64,000 nucleotides of DNA. It comes from a virus. The notes beneath the pieces were generated by a model. That model saw nothing but the letters and a program-made list of their open reading frames with translations, ran no database searches and had not been told where the DNA came from. Both the position numbers and the translations under genes were made by a program. Location of the stretch: IMG/VR virus record IMGVR_UViG_3300030329_003470, positions 124,001-188,000 of that record; one strand, written 5' to 3'. Shown piece after piece: positions 33,170 to 41,335 of this stretch. Within the stretch, counting starts at the first letter, position 1; each line of letters starts with the position of its first letter.

Positions 33170-34834
33170 TTATTTAAGGCGTTGATTTAGTAGTATAGCA
33201 AGTTTTGACTCGTATGCCAAGCCTTCAGTTGGCATAAACTTACTATATTTGTCCTGTAGATACTTGACTTGGTTTAGATCCTTACCAATATCTAGTCGTA
33301 GTTTAGCATCTTTTAAATCTTTTTCAATCATTTTAGCAAGTTCATCGTTACCTGCATCTTGTGCCATTTCTAATGCAGTATTCATTGCCTGGATTGCTGG
33401 AACCTGATTATTAATTGCATCTTGTATTGATCCAACACCTGCCAATCCTGCCACAAATACTCCTGCCATGGCCAAACTTTTTGCCCAGTCTTTCAAACCT
33501 TCTTCTAGTTCTGCTTCATTTTTGGGTTTACCATGCTTGTTGTGTTGTGCCCAAGCAATGGCATATGGTGCTGATTTATCTTTGAACTTTTTTTTTAATG
33601 CTTTTACTTGATCTTCTCTGCCTGGAGGTGCTTTTTCGTCTACTTCTTTTCTATTTTCTTTTGCCAGTTCTTTTTCAACTTCATTTACTCTTTTAGATAA
33701 TATTCTCATCATGCCAGGTTTTGTATCAATGTCATCTAATTTTGTTTCTTTGGCTAGTATTTCGTCAATGTGTTTTTGCACTATGCCTGCGTGTTTCTGT
33801 ATGACGCCTGAGTCCAGTTCTTCCCTGTAGGGATTCAATTTTTGGTATTCTTCGTAGTTGTATGCACCTTGTAAATAATCTGCCGCTTTGTTTAATTTGC
33901 TTTGCACCCAACCTTCTAGGTCATCACCTGGTTTAATCATAGATGCTAATTCAATTGCATACTTGGCAGTGTGATACAATGTGCTTTTGCTCATGTGTCC
34001 CTCGCCTGCGTCTTCCGAAACTGATTCATCCATATTTTGTAGGTATTCAGAAGCCATTTCTAACTTACCATCGTCATTAAAATCTGAACCCATAACTTTA
34101 TCCAAGTCGCTCTTCATAGCAGTTGTTATTGGAAGATGTTCTTTGTTGTTAATTTTGTCATAAAAGTCATCGTCTGCCTGTTCGGCATCGTACATAGTGT
34201 CATATCCGTATTTTTTAAGTGCCGCTTCTAATTCTTTTTCTTCGATACCGTCTGTTCCAACACCAGTGCTTAATCTGTACTTCATATATCCTAGCACTAA
34301 TGGGTCCATGTTGTTTCCAAAGTAACCATCATATTTTTTGTGTATCATTTGCAAGCCTTTTTTCTGTTCATCTGTCAGAGAGCCTGCGTCTTCGTCAAAC
34401 TTGCCAATCTCTTCTTGGTCTCTGCCTGTCTGGTCTAGGAATTTCAAATCCTTTGCCGTTACATCGTTTTCACCTTTATCTTCACCGTATGAGATTGTGT
34501 AGATGCCTTCGTCGTCATCTGTGTAGTCCACAATCCTCACGATCCTACCTGATTTTATTTCTCTTGCATAGTCACCAATCTGTTCTCTTGATTCTGTCAA
34601 GCCACCGTCATCATATAGGCCTGAATCTTGACCTTGCATATAGCCGTGTACTTTTTTAACATAGTCACCTGCTAGATCAATTTTCTTTTGAACCCATGCT
34701 TCCATTTCTGCACGGTCATCAATTAGTTTGTGCAGTTTGATTGCGTGTTTGCCAATTTTCATTATTTGGTTCAACGCCATACTTGCTTCGTATGTGTCGG
34801 GTTTTACTGGCTCATGAAACTCTTTAATTTTCAT
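33170..34834 (-). CDS. head-cargo candidate with duplicated helical module
   Basis: The start is set at MKIKEFHEPVK (34834), one base past the upstream stop; 34849 would overlap that gene. The roughly 554-residue product opens with the local M-K-x-x-E-F peptide. It then has two copies of a helical module with [E]xWVQxK: AEMEAWVQKKIDLAGDYVKK near the N-terminus and LEGWVQSKLNKAADYLQGA in the middle. Later come APYAIAWAQHNKHGKP, a hydrophobic SLAMAGVFVAGLAGVGSI segment and a charged helical C-terminus. No enzyme motif. I infer a virion-internal or structural role from the N-terminal peptide and setting. Confidence 0.65.
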   Translation of the reverse strand: MKIKEFHEPVKPDTYEASMALNQIMKIGKHAIKLHKLIDDRAEMEAWVQKKIDLAGDYVKKVHGYMQGQDSGLYDDGGLTESREQIGDYAREIKSGRIVRIVDYTDDDEGIYTISYGEDKGENDVTAKDLKFLDQTGRDQEEIGKFDEDAGSLTDEQKKGLQMIHKKYDGYFGNNMDPLVLGYMKYRLSTGVGTDGIEEKELEAALKKYGYDTMYDAEQADDDFYDKINNKEHLPITTAMKSDLDKVMGSDFNDDGKLEMASEYLQNMDESVSEDAGEGHMSKSTLYHTAKYAIELASMIKPGDDLEGWVQSKLNKAADYLQGAYNYEEYQKLNPYREELDSGVIQKHAGIVQKHIDEILAKETKLDDIDTKPGMMRILSKRVNEVEKELAKENRKEVDEKAPPGREDQVKALKKKFKDKSAPYAIAWAQHNKHGKPKNEAELEEGLKDWAKSLAMAGVFVAGLAGVGSIQDAINNQVPAIQAMNTALEMAQDAGNDELAKMIEKDLKDAKLRLDIGKDLNQVKYLQDKYSKFMPTEGLAYESKLAILLNQRLK

Positions 34835-34835
34835 A

Positions 34836-36620
34836 TTAATTAAAACCAAAATGTGTTACTTCTGGATACTTTGCTATAATTTTTCTTGCTAGTTCGTTAT
34901 GATGTTTTACTTGTCTATTATCCCAACCCTCAGGTTTACCGCCACCTATCATAGTTGCTCCTCCTCCAGATCTATCAACTGTTGTTGGAATTTCTTGTGA
35001 TGGTTTATCAATATTTTTTTGCAACCATTGTGTAGTTCTTGCTATGAATTCTTTTGCTGGTACAGGTGGTTGATTGTCCTCAAAGTCTGGATTATAACCC
35101 AGTGTGTCAAGGAACTGTCTCATACTTGCGTTGCTCATGTATGGTGTGTCTAGTGGTTCATCGTTTTGCCATCCGTCTGGGAAAGTCCAAGTCATTTGTT
35201 TTTCGTCTTTTGGATCTTTGTAATAAGGTAACATTGATGCACCTTCTCCAAGTCCTGCTAATTTTGTAATTCTGTTTAGTTCTTGGTTTTCGTTTGCTCT
35301 TTTTAATGTATCAGCAACTTCTGGATGTTTTGATAATCCTATTGCAATCGCTTCAATATTTTTTACAGCACTTGTCATATCGTTTGCATATGTTTTTGCA
35401 TATGCTTTTGCTTTTGCTATTTGACCAAAAGTAAATTTTTCGCCTGCGTCTTCTCTAAATTTGTCATCTAACCATTCATCAAAATCTTCTGAATTCATGA
35501 AGTCTTGCCAAGTTTTAAATCTTGATTGTATTTCTTTACTTGATGCCCACATACCTCGAGCCGCATCTGCTCTTTCGGCATCTGCACTTGGTTCTGATTC
35601 TTGTGCAACAGGTTGGCCTTTCATTCTTGCATTTTTAATACCTGCTTTTTCTATTTCTTCTGGTTGTTTTATAACAACAAATCTACCACTTGTATCTTGG
35701 TCATCAAATTCATATCCAACAGCAGTCATTAAATCTCTAATTGCAAAGTTGTGATCTGATGATCCAAAACCTTCGTCTTCTGGCCAGTCACTATATTTTT
35801 CTTCAACTTCAGCGGCCGCTTCTTTCCATTTGTGTTTTAATAAATCCCATTCTTGAACAGTAATAAACTTTCTCATAATTGCCATTCTTAAAAGTTCCAT
35901 GCCTGAGCCAAATGGTGCGTCTTCTTTAATAAATGCTTCTTTAAGTAAACCTAAGTCTATAAGTCTATCTGCAATCCATTCATCTGGCATTCCTGTTCTT
36001 GCTTTTTGAACACCATATGGCATTTCATCAGGATCACTTGAAAAATAAGCAAATAAATCACTAAAAGCCTCTCCACCATATTCAATATCGTATGTACTTT
36101 TAACACCGTGTCTGTCTAATATTGCTTTAACGTCCATTGTTGTTTGGTCTTCATTAGTTACTGATTCATCTTTAATTAAATCCTGTTGGTGTTTTGCTAA
36201 TTCACCTGGAGAATCAAAACTTCCTGTATGTTTGCCGTGTCTATAAGAATGGAACTTGCCATCTTTGTGTCTTGCGGCAAGTCCGTATTTGTTCATGCCT
36301 CTGTCTGTGTTATCTTCGCCATCTGTTAAATCTTTTTGTGGTTTCATTAATGATAGATAACCTTCTTGGTCACCGTACATTTTTTTGAATATCTCTGGAT
36401 TATGATCTGCTATTTTTTTCATTACATACTCTCTTGGAGCAGTATCTGACTTTTCTATGTGCAGTGCCAAAGATTTAAGCATATCTTTATCTAATAGGTC
36501 TGCTGATTTAATAAACATACCATAGTCCATTGAATCTGCACCAAGTTCTCTAGCATAGTTTCTAATTACTCTTGATGCTAGATTTGAACCTTTATCTTCT
36601 TTAAATTCACTAAATCTCAT
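34836..36620 (-). CDS. large head-region protein with LAG motif
   Basis: The 594-residue protein starts MRFSEFKEDKGSN, matching the local N-terminal peptide (E5, F6, then F-K-E as a possible prohead-protease site). It is acidic, alpha-rich and modular. The first part has HSYRHGKHTGSFDSPGELA, a central part predicted helical, NENQELNRITKLAGLGEGAS carries the shared LAG motif, and the end is Pro/Gly-rich. The ATG overlaps the TGA of the 52-residue ORF. No known catalytic motif. Virion packaging is inferred. Confidence 0.65.
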   Translation of the reverse strand: MRFSEFKEDKGSNLASRVIRNYARELGADSMDYGMFIKSADLLDKDMLKSLALHIEKSDTAPREYVMKKIADHNPEIFKKMYGDQEGYLSLMKPQKDLTDGEDNTDRGMNKYGLAARHKDGKFHSYRHGKHTGSFDSPGELAKHQQDLIKDESVTNEDQTTMDVKAILDRHGVKSTYDIEYGGEAFSDLFAYFSSDPDEMPYGVQKARTGMPDEWIADRLIDLGLLKEAFIKEDAPFGSGMELLRMAIMRKFITVQEWDLLKHKWKEAAAEVEEKYSDWPEDEGFGSSDHNFAIRDLMTAVGYEFDDQDTSGRFVVIKQPEEIEKAGIKNARMKGQPVAQESEPSADAERADAARGMWASSKEIQSRFKTWQDFMNSEDFDEWLDDKFREDAGEKFTFGQIAKAKAYAKTYANDMTSAVKNIEAIAIGLSKHPEVADTLKRANENQELNRITKLAGLGEGASMLPYYKDPKDEKQMTWTFPDGWQNDEPLDTPYMSNASMRQFLDTLGYNPDFEDNQPPVPAKEFIARTTQWLQKNIDKPSQEIPTTVDRSGGGATMIGGGKPEGWDNRQVKHHNELARKIIAKYPEVTHFGFN

Positions 36621-36775
36621 TTTACAACCTCATATCTACTGTGTCTACAAACTTCTATTTCGTATTCTCTACCATCGTAATCTTGTTCTGTTCTAAACAA
36701 AGGACCATCATGTGCGTCATTTCCGCAGTTCAAACATTTTACTATCCATTCTTTTTTAAGAACAAGTGTTTCCAT
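36617..36775 (-). CDS. 52-residue putative zinc-binding protein
   Basis: ATG at 36775 overlaps the stop of the upstream gene, and the TGA overlaps the next ATG, so the ORF is coupled on both sides. The product has CLNCGND near the N-terminus and VCRHSRY near the end. C-x-x-C followed by C-x-H could hold a single zinc ion. The middle is acidic. A small zinc-ribbon-like protein is likely; role unknown. Confidence 0.6.
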   Translation of the reverse strand: METLVLKKEWIVKCLNCGNDAHDGPLFRTEQDYDGREYEIEVCRHSRYEVVK

Positions 36776-37059
36776 TATGGGTAGTTCCTTTTCATTAACG
36801 GTCCACCAAACAAACTTACTCCTGATAATTTATGAGCACCTTTGGCTGTACCATCTGGATTTTTTGGTTGTACAATTTTAGGTAGTTTAGGTGCTTTTGT
36901 ACCAGAACGTCCTGGTGTGCCTGTGTATGACTTTTTAAATCTATCATCACCTGCCGCAACGTGTGGATTATTAAGTGCCGCTATGTTACCAGCCGCCGTA
37001 GCACCCGCAGTTGCTTGTTCGTTGTTAATTCTACGTATAATTATTTCGTTTATCTTCAT
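36775..37059 (-). CDS. head-cargo candidate, small disordered basic protein
   Basis: The 94-residue protein starts MKINEIIIRRINNEQ, the clearest local targeting-like peptide. The rest is Gly/Ala/Pro/Lys-rich and probably disordered (AGATAAGNIAALNNPH, KAPKLPKIVQPKNPDG). No domain is seen. A TAAATA box is 9 bases upstream. Likely a small internal head protein by analogy with T4 IP proteins; this is inference. Confidence 0.6.
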   Translation of the reverse strand: MKINEIIIRRINNEQATAGATAAGNIAALNNPHVAAGDDRFKKSYTGTPGRSGTKAPKLPKIVQPKNPDGTAKGAHKLSGVSLFGGPLMKRNYP

Positions 37060-37789
37060 GCTTATTTGTATTTATTAATGCTGGCTGGCGTTTTAACCAA
37101 AAGAAATAAGGGTCTACAAGTATCTGTCCAAACGTTGGGTGTGGTTCGTATGAACTGTGATTATTACATCTTAACATCAATACACGATGCTTTTTTACAA
37201 TTGGTATATCTATACACGTTGAACCACCAATCCAGTCATTCTCGTATTGTGTTACAAAAGGATAATCTGGTCTATCACCAGGATCTGCTTCTGGTTTACT
37301 TTCAAAATTATCTCCGTATTTTTTTCTAGTTTTTTCTCTTAATTCTTTACAAAGTCTTTTTAACAACGTATCGTTTTCAAAAAGTTCCGCCGGAATGATA
37401 CCCACTTTATGAAGTTTTGCCTCTGATAATTTTGTCATAAATCCATTTGAATAATTGTTATCGTGTATTTCAAAGTTTAACGATATTTTTTTATTACTGT
37501 CATCTAAATTTAGATGATATAACCATATTTTATTTGGTAATTGTATCTCTGGATCAAGTGGTGCAGTTGTTATCTTATTAAGTCTACGTAGAACCCAGTT
37601 TGAATTCTTATGCACATCTGTTGCTACACCGTTTATTATGTTGGCAAATCGTTGTTCAACATTTGGTATATGACTTATATTTTTATCGAGAACAATCTCG
37701 TCAATGAACCTGTTATCTAAAAATAATTTTAATGTGCTTGATTTTTTATAATGTTTGTAAAATAAAGACAATATAAGAACATACTTCAT
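37031..37789 (-). CDS. uncharacterised phage protein
   Basis: The 252-residue protein starts with a hydrophobic MKYVLILSLFYKHYKK. It carries IWLYHLNLDDSNKKISLNFEIHD, a helical KLHKVGIIPAELFEND, a charged KLREKTRKKYGDNF stretch and a late RVLMLRCNNHSSYEPHPTFGQILVDP. I do not recognise the family. It overlaps the following MKINEI gene by 29 bases. It lacks the E5 peptide, so it may not be cargo. Confidence 0.6.
   Translation of the reverse strand: MKYVLILSLFYKHYKKSSTLKLFLDNRFIDEIVLDKNISHIPNVEQRFANIINGVATDVHKNSNWVLRRLNKITTAPLDPEIQLPNKIWLYHLNLDDSNKKISLNFEIHDNNYSNGFMTKLSEAKLHKVGIIPAELFENDTLLKRLCKELREKTRKKYGDNFESKPEADPGDRPDYPFVTQYENDWIGGSTCIDIPIVKKHRVLMLRCNNHSSYEPHPTFGQILVDPYFFWLKRQPALINTNKHEDKRNNYT
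37069..37074 (-). promoter_or_regulatory. late-promoter box, 9 bases from ATG
   Basis: TAATAAATAC on the minus strand, ending 9 bases before the ATG at 37059; no SD. It lies inside the 3-prime end of the upstream gene. Confidence 0.5.
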
Positions 37790-37806
37790 ATATGTAATTA
37801 TTTGTA

Positions 37807-38028
37807 TTATCTAAGGTGTAATTTTTTTACGTTCTTGTATTCGTCGCCAGGTTTGACGTCTTTAGTGGTGTTTTGTTTAGTAATGATTCCAACACCTGCG
37901 GCATCTTCATTACCTCTATTGTTGCCAACGTTGATAGGCATCCAATGACTGTTTGCTTTTCGTAATCCTAATGCCTTTGCAGTATGTGGCATCGCTATCC
38001 AGTCTGTTATAATTTCATTTATTTTCAC
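37807..38028 (-). CDS. head-cargo candidate with C-terminal phage module
   Basis: The start is the GTG at 38028, overlapping the upstream TGA (GTGA). The long frame from 38115 adds a Cys/Arg-rich segment that is read out of frame from the neighbouring gene. The 73-residue product begins [M]KINEIITDWIAMPHTAKALG and ends GVGIITKQNTTKDVKPGDEY. I recall the latter as a tail module on marine phage proteins. Short length and peptide fit an internal head protein. Confidence 0.6.
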   Translation of the reverse strand: MKINEIITDWIAMPHTAKALGLRKANSHWMPINVGNNRGNEDAAGVGIITKQNTTKDVKPGDEYKNVKKLHLR

Positions 38029-38642
38029 CTTACAAATGCTCCAATTCTTCCATGTACATCTGGATACTCTCGATATTTGAATCCAGTTGGTGCAGTGGTA
38101 TCTTCGCCTTCCCATACAGGTATAAATTCAGTTACACCTCCTTCAAAGTCTGGATTGTGTCTTAAATGCACTTCAATTAGTTTACCACCAATGTATTCGC
38201 AATTAACAACGTCATGTTCTCCTACTACTTCTTTTATTACGTCTGGCATATCTACTGTGTCTACAGTTCGTACCCATCGGTCCCATTTAGTAAATGTATC
38301 TTCTTTTTTAAATCCTTCAACGCATAAAGTTTGTTCGCCTTTTTTATAATCTACAGATAAATGTCTGCCATCAAACCATTCACACCAAAAAAATCCTGGA
38401 GGTATATGTGTTGTAGTTTGTTCAATAAACATTTTTTTTGCACCAATACCTAATCCGTATGCATTAACAACAGGACGTACACAGTAGTTTCCGGACTCAG
38501 GTACATCTATACCTGCAGGTCCACACTTGTAACCCATTTTACTTGCTAGAATTAATTTGTCTGTAACCCACATAGTATCTGGGTTTGGATTTTGCCAGTA
38601 TTGTTCTTCTGGATCTAATTTTGCTACTTCGTATACTCTCAT
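38025..38642 (-). CDS. head-cargo candidate, conserved alpha/beta protein
   Basis: The 205-residue protein starts MRVYEVAKLDPEEQYW, sharing E5-V6 with the island peptide. The body is folded, rich in aromatic residues: KLILASKMGYKCGPAGIDVP, NYCVRPVVNAYGLGIGAKKMF, IPPGFFWCEWFDGRHLSVDY and GKLIEVHLRHNPDFEGG. The GFFWCEWF core looks catalytic or ligand-binding, but I know no assignment; an ATP-grasp-like fold is one possibility. It overlaps both neighbours by 4 bases. Confidence 0.6.
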   Translation of the reverse strand: MRVYEVAKLDPEEQYWQNPNPDTMWVTDKLILASKMGYKCGPAGIDVPESGNYCVRPVVNAYGLGIGAKKMFIEQTTTHIPPGFFWCEWFDGRHLSVDYKKGEQTLCVEGFKKEDTFTKWDRWVRTVDTVDMPDVIKEVVGEHDVVNCEYIGGKLIEVHLRHNPDFEGGVTEFIPVWEGEDTTAPTGFKYREYPDVHGRIGAFVR

Positions 38643-39034
38643 TTTTTTGTTTTAACATTTTTGGCTTTGCCACGTCTATTTGGATTTGGATCTTTTCTAC
38701 GTTTCCTTGCCGCGGCAGATTTTCTGCCTTTTTTACCTAGTGCGTGTGCTTTGCTTCTTGGTAAACATTTAGGTTTACCTTCTTTACTTGAACCTCTTGC
38801 ACAGTCACCTCTAATTTTTCCGTCTGGACCAAAACGAACCCATTTGTCTTTGAACCATTTTTTAAGATTTTCATTTAATGATTCATTAAAAACTAAATTG
38901 CCACAGTTTACACAAATATCTATATCTTCTCGTTTAACACAGTTAGGTACTCTTTTGCCGAACATGGTTTTCATGCCCTTCTTTTCGTAACCTTTCCAAC
39001 AACGTGTGCCTTCTGTTATTTCGTATATCTTCAT
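38639..39034 (-). CDS. head-cargo candidate, Cys/Lys-rich basic protein
   Basis: The start is MKIYEITEGTRC at 39034, with AGGAAAG upstream; a start at 39067 lies in the neighbouring gene. The 131-residue product opens with the E5-I6 peptide and an I-T-E site at residue 8. It then has CWKGYEKKGMKTMFGKRVPNC, a CVNCG zinc-ribbon-like pair, and the module GKIRGDCARGSSKEGKPKCL leading to a very basic Arg/Lys tail. The charge suggests DNA contact inside the capsid; that is inference. Confidence 0.65.
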   Translation of the reverse strand: MKIYEITEGTRCWKGYEKKGMKTMFGKRVPNCVKREDIDICVNCGNLVFNESLNENLKKWFKDKWVRFGPDGKIRGDCARGSSKEGKPKCLPRSKAHALGKKGRKSAAARKRRKDPNPNRRGKAKNVKTKK

Positions 39035-39789
39035 TTCTTTTTCTTTCCTGATTTCATGTTTGCACACCAGTGATACATTTTTCCTTTTTCGCCACCGGCT
39101 TTTTTTGCTTTTGCTCTTAATGATGACACAGATCCTTTACAACTTGCACCTGATCGTTTTACTCTGCCTGGACGACTTTTACCTTTAACTTTTCCATCTG
39201 CAAAGTTTTCATTTAAATGATGTCTTGCTTGTTTGCCTACGTTTTGTAATGCTTCTGCCCATACACTCATATTAGTAACGAATGTTTTAACCATTCCAAT
39301 AGTTTCTGCATCTTTTAATATTTCGTTTCTACCCTGTGCGGCTGATTCAATATTACAACTTGGTGGCACAGTAAATCCTAACATAGTTGCAAAGTTATAA
39401 CAGTTTCCGTGTATGTGTTGAAATCCATCTCCAGAACCTGATACTATATCTCCAAACACTTTGCCATACATTGGTTTGTATTTGTTTACAATACTCCACT
39501 CATCAATAAAATCCATTCTTTCAATTATTGCTTGTATGTGACATGAATGTCCGCCCCACCAAATAGGTGTAGCAAATATAACACCATCCATATCAAACAT
39601 TTTACCAATTACAGGACGTAGTCCATCGTCAATATCTTTTATTGAACCTTCATAATCTAAATCTCTGATTGTAACAACTTCACACTCGTGGCCTAATTTT
39701 TGAAATGCCACTTGAACCATTTGGCATAGTGTAAATGTATTTGATTCTGTGTCCGGTGTTAAACTACCGTTGCAAATTAAAAATTTCAT
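39031..39789 (-). CDS. flavodoxin-fold NAD(P)H:FMN reductase-like protein with Cys/Lys tail
   Basis: The 252-residue protein starts directly with a flavodoxin-like fold. FLICNGSLTPDTESNT is the FMN phosphate loop, DGVIFATPIWWGGHSCHIQA the second FMN-binding loop, and SGSGDGFQHIHGNCYN a third. The fold covers about 190 residues. A basic tail follows, with SCKGSVSSLRAKAKKAGGEK and MYHWCANMKSGKKKK, a module not found in bacterial flavodoxins. The fusion and its place between MKINE genes suggest an oxidoreductase carried with the virion, though it lacks the E5 peptide itself. Confidence 0.75.
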   Translation of the reverse strand: MKFLICNGSLTPDTESNTFTLCQMVQVAFQKLGHECEVVTIRDLDYEGSIKDIDDGLRPVIGKMFDMDGVIFATPIWWGGHSCHIQAIIERMDFIDEWSIVNKYKPMYGKVFGDIVSGSGDGFQHIHGNCYNFATMLGFTVPPSCNIESAAQGRNEILKDAETIGMVKTFVTNMSVWAEALQNVGKQARHHLNENFADGKVKGKSRPGRVKRSGASCKGSVSSLRAKAKKAGGEKGKMYHWCANMKSGKKKK

Positions 39790-39971
39790 TTCTTCGACTT
39801 ATTACCCCAGTTCTTGGCACCTTTTTTACGACACTGCACCAAGGCTCCTGAAGCATATGCCGAAGGCCAAACTTTATATCTTGATTTTACTTTGTGATAG
39901 CAGGCATCTTTCTTTTCTGCTAGTTTCTCGAATTCTTCTTCTGTAATTCCTGTTACTTCGTTTATCTTCAT
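39786..39971 (-). CDS. head-cargo candidate, small Cys/Lys-rich protein
   Basis: The 61-residue protein begins MKINEVTGITEEEFEKLA (E5, V6, and an I-T-E site) and continues with the module ACYHKVKSRYKVWPSAYASG, ALVQCRKKGAKNWG and a Lys tail. The module resembles C-terminal pieces of other marine phage proteins. Two cysteines and a histidine might bind metal. Internal head protein inferred. Confidence 0.6.
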   Translation of the reverse strand: MKINEVTGITEEEFEKLAEKKDACYHKVKSRYKVWPSAYASGALVQCRKKGAKNWGNKSKK

Positions 39972-39974
39972 GTG

Positions 39975-40355
39975 TTACCACTTTCTGCATGACCAATATC
40001 TTGCTTTTGTTTTTGGTCCTGGGTTTGCACAGTTGTGACGTGCTCTAAAACTTTTTCTTGCTTTTGGATTAGACTTTCTAATTCTCATAGTTTTTCTTTT
40101 TGCTGATGTACCGCCATGTCCAAAATTAACTTTTTTAACGTTGCCTGTTTTAGGATCTTTCACATAAACTTTAAATTTTTTAACATCACCTCTCATAGGT
40201 TTGTTAAGTGGAACTTTTCTTCCTTGATATTCTGCTTCAAATAAATCTTTTTCGTCAATACTATAAGCAAGGAATCCATATTCTTCGTGAAAATCTTGAT
40301 TATCTTTTAATGTTATTTCATTGGATATTTTATTAACTATTTCGTTTATTTTCAT
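39975..40355 (-). CDS. head-cargo candidate, basic Cys-containing protein
   Basis: The 126-residue protein begins MKINEIVNKISNEITL and ends with SFRARHNCANPGPKTKARYW followed by SCRKW, a recurrent basic module. Between them is a beta-like segment (FKVYVKDPKTGNVKKVNFGH) and KRKTMRIRKSNPKARK. It is strongly basic, so binding to packaged DNA is likely. An AAAGGAAT SD and a TAAATA box 17 bases upstream precede it. Confidence 0.6.
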   Translation of the reverse strand: MKINEIVNKISNEITLKDNQDFHEEYGFLAYSIDEKDLFEAEYQGRKVPLNKPMRGDVKKFKVYVKDPKTGNVKKVNFGHGGTSAKRKTMRIRKSNPKARKSFRARHNCANPGPKTKARYWSCRKW

Positions 40356-40372
40356 AATGTATTCCTTTTACG

Positions 40373-40378
40373 TATTTA
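40373..40378 (-). promoter_or_regulatory. late-promoter box with short leader
   Basis: AATAAATACG on the minus strand, 17 bases before the ATG at 40355, followed by AAAGGAAT as SD. It shows the leadered form of the late signal. Confidence 0.5.
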
Positions 40379-40948
40379 TTTTGTATCCTCGCTTCTTAAA
40401 GTAATTACTCCACAGGCTAATCTATCGCCTGCATTACCGGTTTTTAAACTTTCTGCGTCAGTACCCTGCCCTAAATCGTCTTGTTTTGCGTGTACAACAA
40501 TACCTCTGCCTACAACTGATCTGTCGCCAATTAAATCAACTCTGTGTGCTTTAATTGTAAATTCAGCAACACCATCATCACCTGCATTTATATTGCCTAA
40601 ATCTCCCACGTGTCCATCGTCTATTCCTCCGTGGTCAACATTGTCCGGATTATAATGAGCACCCATAGATTCACAACCTTTGCTCATGTCACCAAATTCG
40701 TGTATGTGAAATCCGTGATCGCCTTTGGTTAATCCTGTTACACGTCCTTTGATTAGAGTTTTTGTGCCAGGTTTTTGCATGAATAATATAGTGCCTTTTA
40801 CTGTATCAGAATGCATTAAGTCGCACTGTGCTATAACAGTTTCTTCTGCTTCTGTTAGTTTATTAACAGATTCACAGGCACACTCAGATGCTTTTGTCCT
40901 AGGACAACTTGATTCAATATAGTTAATTTTATCGATGAGATCTCGCAT
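40376..40948 (-). CDS. sodC: Cu/Zn superoxide dismutase with N-terminal extension
   Basis: The start is [13 protein letters not shown] at 40948, just behind the late box; the frame to 40987 would cross the promoter. In the 190-residue product the SOD domain begins near residue 38. Copper ligands are H81 and H83 (GFHIHEFG), H98 and H153 (VVHA). Zinc ligands are H98, H106, H113 and D116. C92 and C178 can form the usual disulphide. All metal ligands are intact. The 37-residue cysteine-containing leader is not a normal signal peptide. SodC is normally exported; here it lies in the cargo island, so carriage in the virion is possible. Confidence 0.88.
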   Translation of the reverse strand: MRDLIDKINYIESSCPRTKASECACESVNKLTEAEETVIAQCDLMHSDTVKGTILFMQKPGTKTLIKGRVTGLTKGDHGFHIHEFGDMSKGCESMGAHYNPDNVDHGGIDDGHVGDLGNINAGDDGVAEFTIKAHRVDLIGDRSVVGRGIVVHAKQDDLGQGTDAESLKTGNAGDRLACGVITLRSEDTK

Positions 40949-40955
40949 ATGCGAG
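40942..40955. repeat. 14-bp palindrome around the sodC start codon
   Basis: CTCGCATATGCGAG is a perfect palindrome containing the sodC ATG. In RNA it could fold over the start; in DNA it could be an operator. Confidence 0.5.
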
Positions 40956-40965
40956 TATTTATTTA
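40956..40965 (-). promoter_or_regulatory. double late-promoter box, 7 bases from ATG
   Basis: CTAAATAAATAC on the minus strand carries two overlapping TAAATA hexamers, the nearer ending 7 bases before the sodC ATG at 40948. No SD. Confidence 0.6.
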
Positions 40966-41168
40966 GATTTTGGCATTGGGTTTTCACCTGTTAGTTTAGG
41001 TTTTGCGAACCACAGTTTAAACCATTCATCTGTGCCAGGACGGATATTATGTTTTCTTTGATATTCTGCTTTTTTTGTTCCATGAATAGAAAGGTTTTCT
41101 CCCATAGAATCTTCTTTTGGTAAATTATCTATGCCTGCTAATTTTTTTAAACGTTCTAAATCTTCCAT
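40959..41168 (-). CDS. small head-region protein with N-terminal LAG motif
   Basis: The 69-residue protein begins [17 protein letters not shown], placing the shared LAG motif at the N-terminus, and continues [21 protein letters not shown] with a tryptophan-rich [11 protein letters not shown] end. Charged and helical, no domain. It overlaps the upstream 59-residue ORF by 13 bases. Head-related role inferred. Confidence 0.6.
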   Translation of the reverse strand: MEDLERLKKLAGIDNLPKEDSMGENLSIHGTKKAEYQRKHNIRPGTDEWFKLWFAKPKLTGENPMPKSK

Positions 41169-41335
41169 GATCGTAATTGTTCTTTGGTAGGCTTATGATC
41201 TTTTAATTTTTCTACTTTGCCGCCTTTGGCTAAAAACTCTTGCATTTTTTTATCTAACTCTCTTTGTTTTTCTTGTGGTGTTTTTTCTATGTCACCTGAT
41301 GCGTAGGCTCTATTGATCCCGCTGAATTTAGGCAT
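41156..41335 (-). CDS. 59-residue small protein, unknown function
   Basis: ATG at 41335, TAG at 41156. It encodes MPKFSGINRAYASGD, then a helical TPQEKQRELDKKMQEF and LAKGGKVEKLKDHKP, a pattern I recall from small marine phage proteins. It overlaps the radical SAM stop (8 bases) and the next ORF (13 bases), fitting the operon style. Function unknown. Confidence 0.6.
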   Translation of the reverse strand: MPKFSGINRAYASGDIEKTPQEKQRELDKKMQEFLAKGGKVEKLKDHKPTKEQLRSWKI

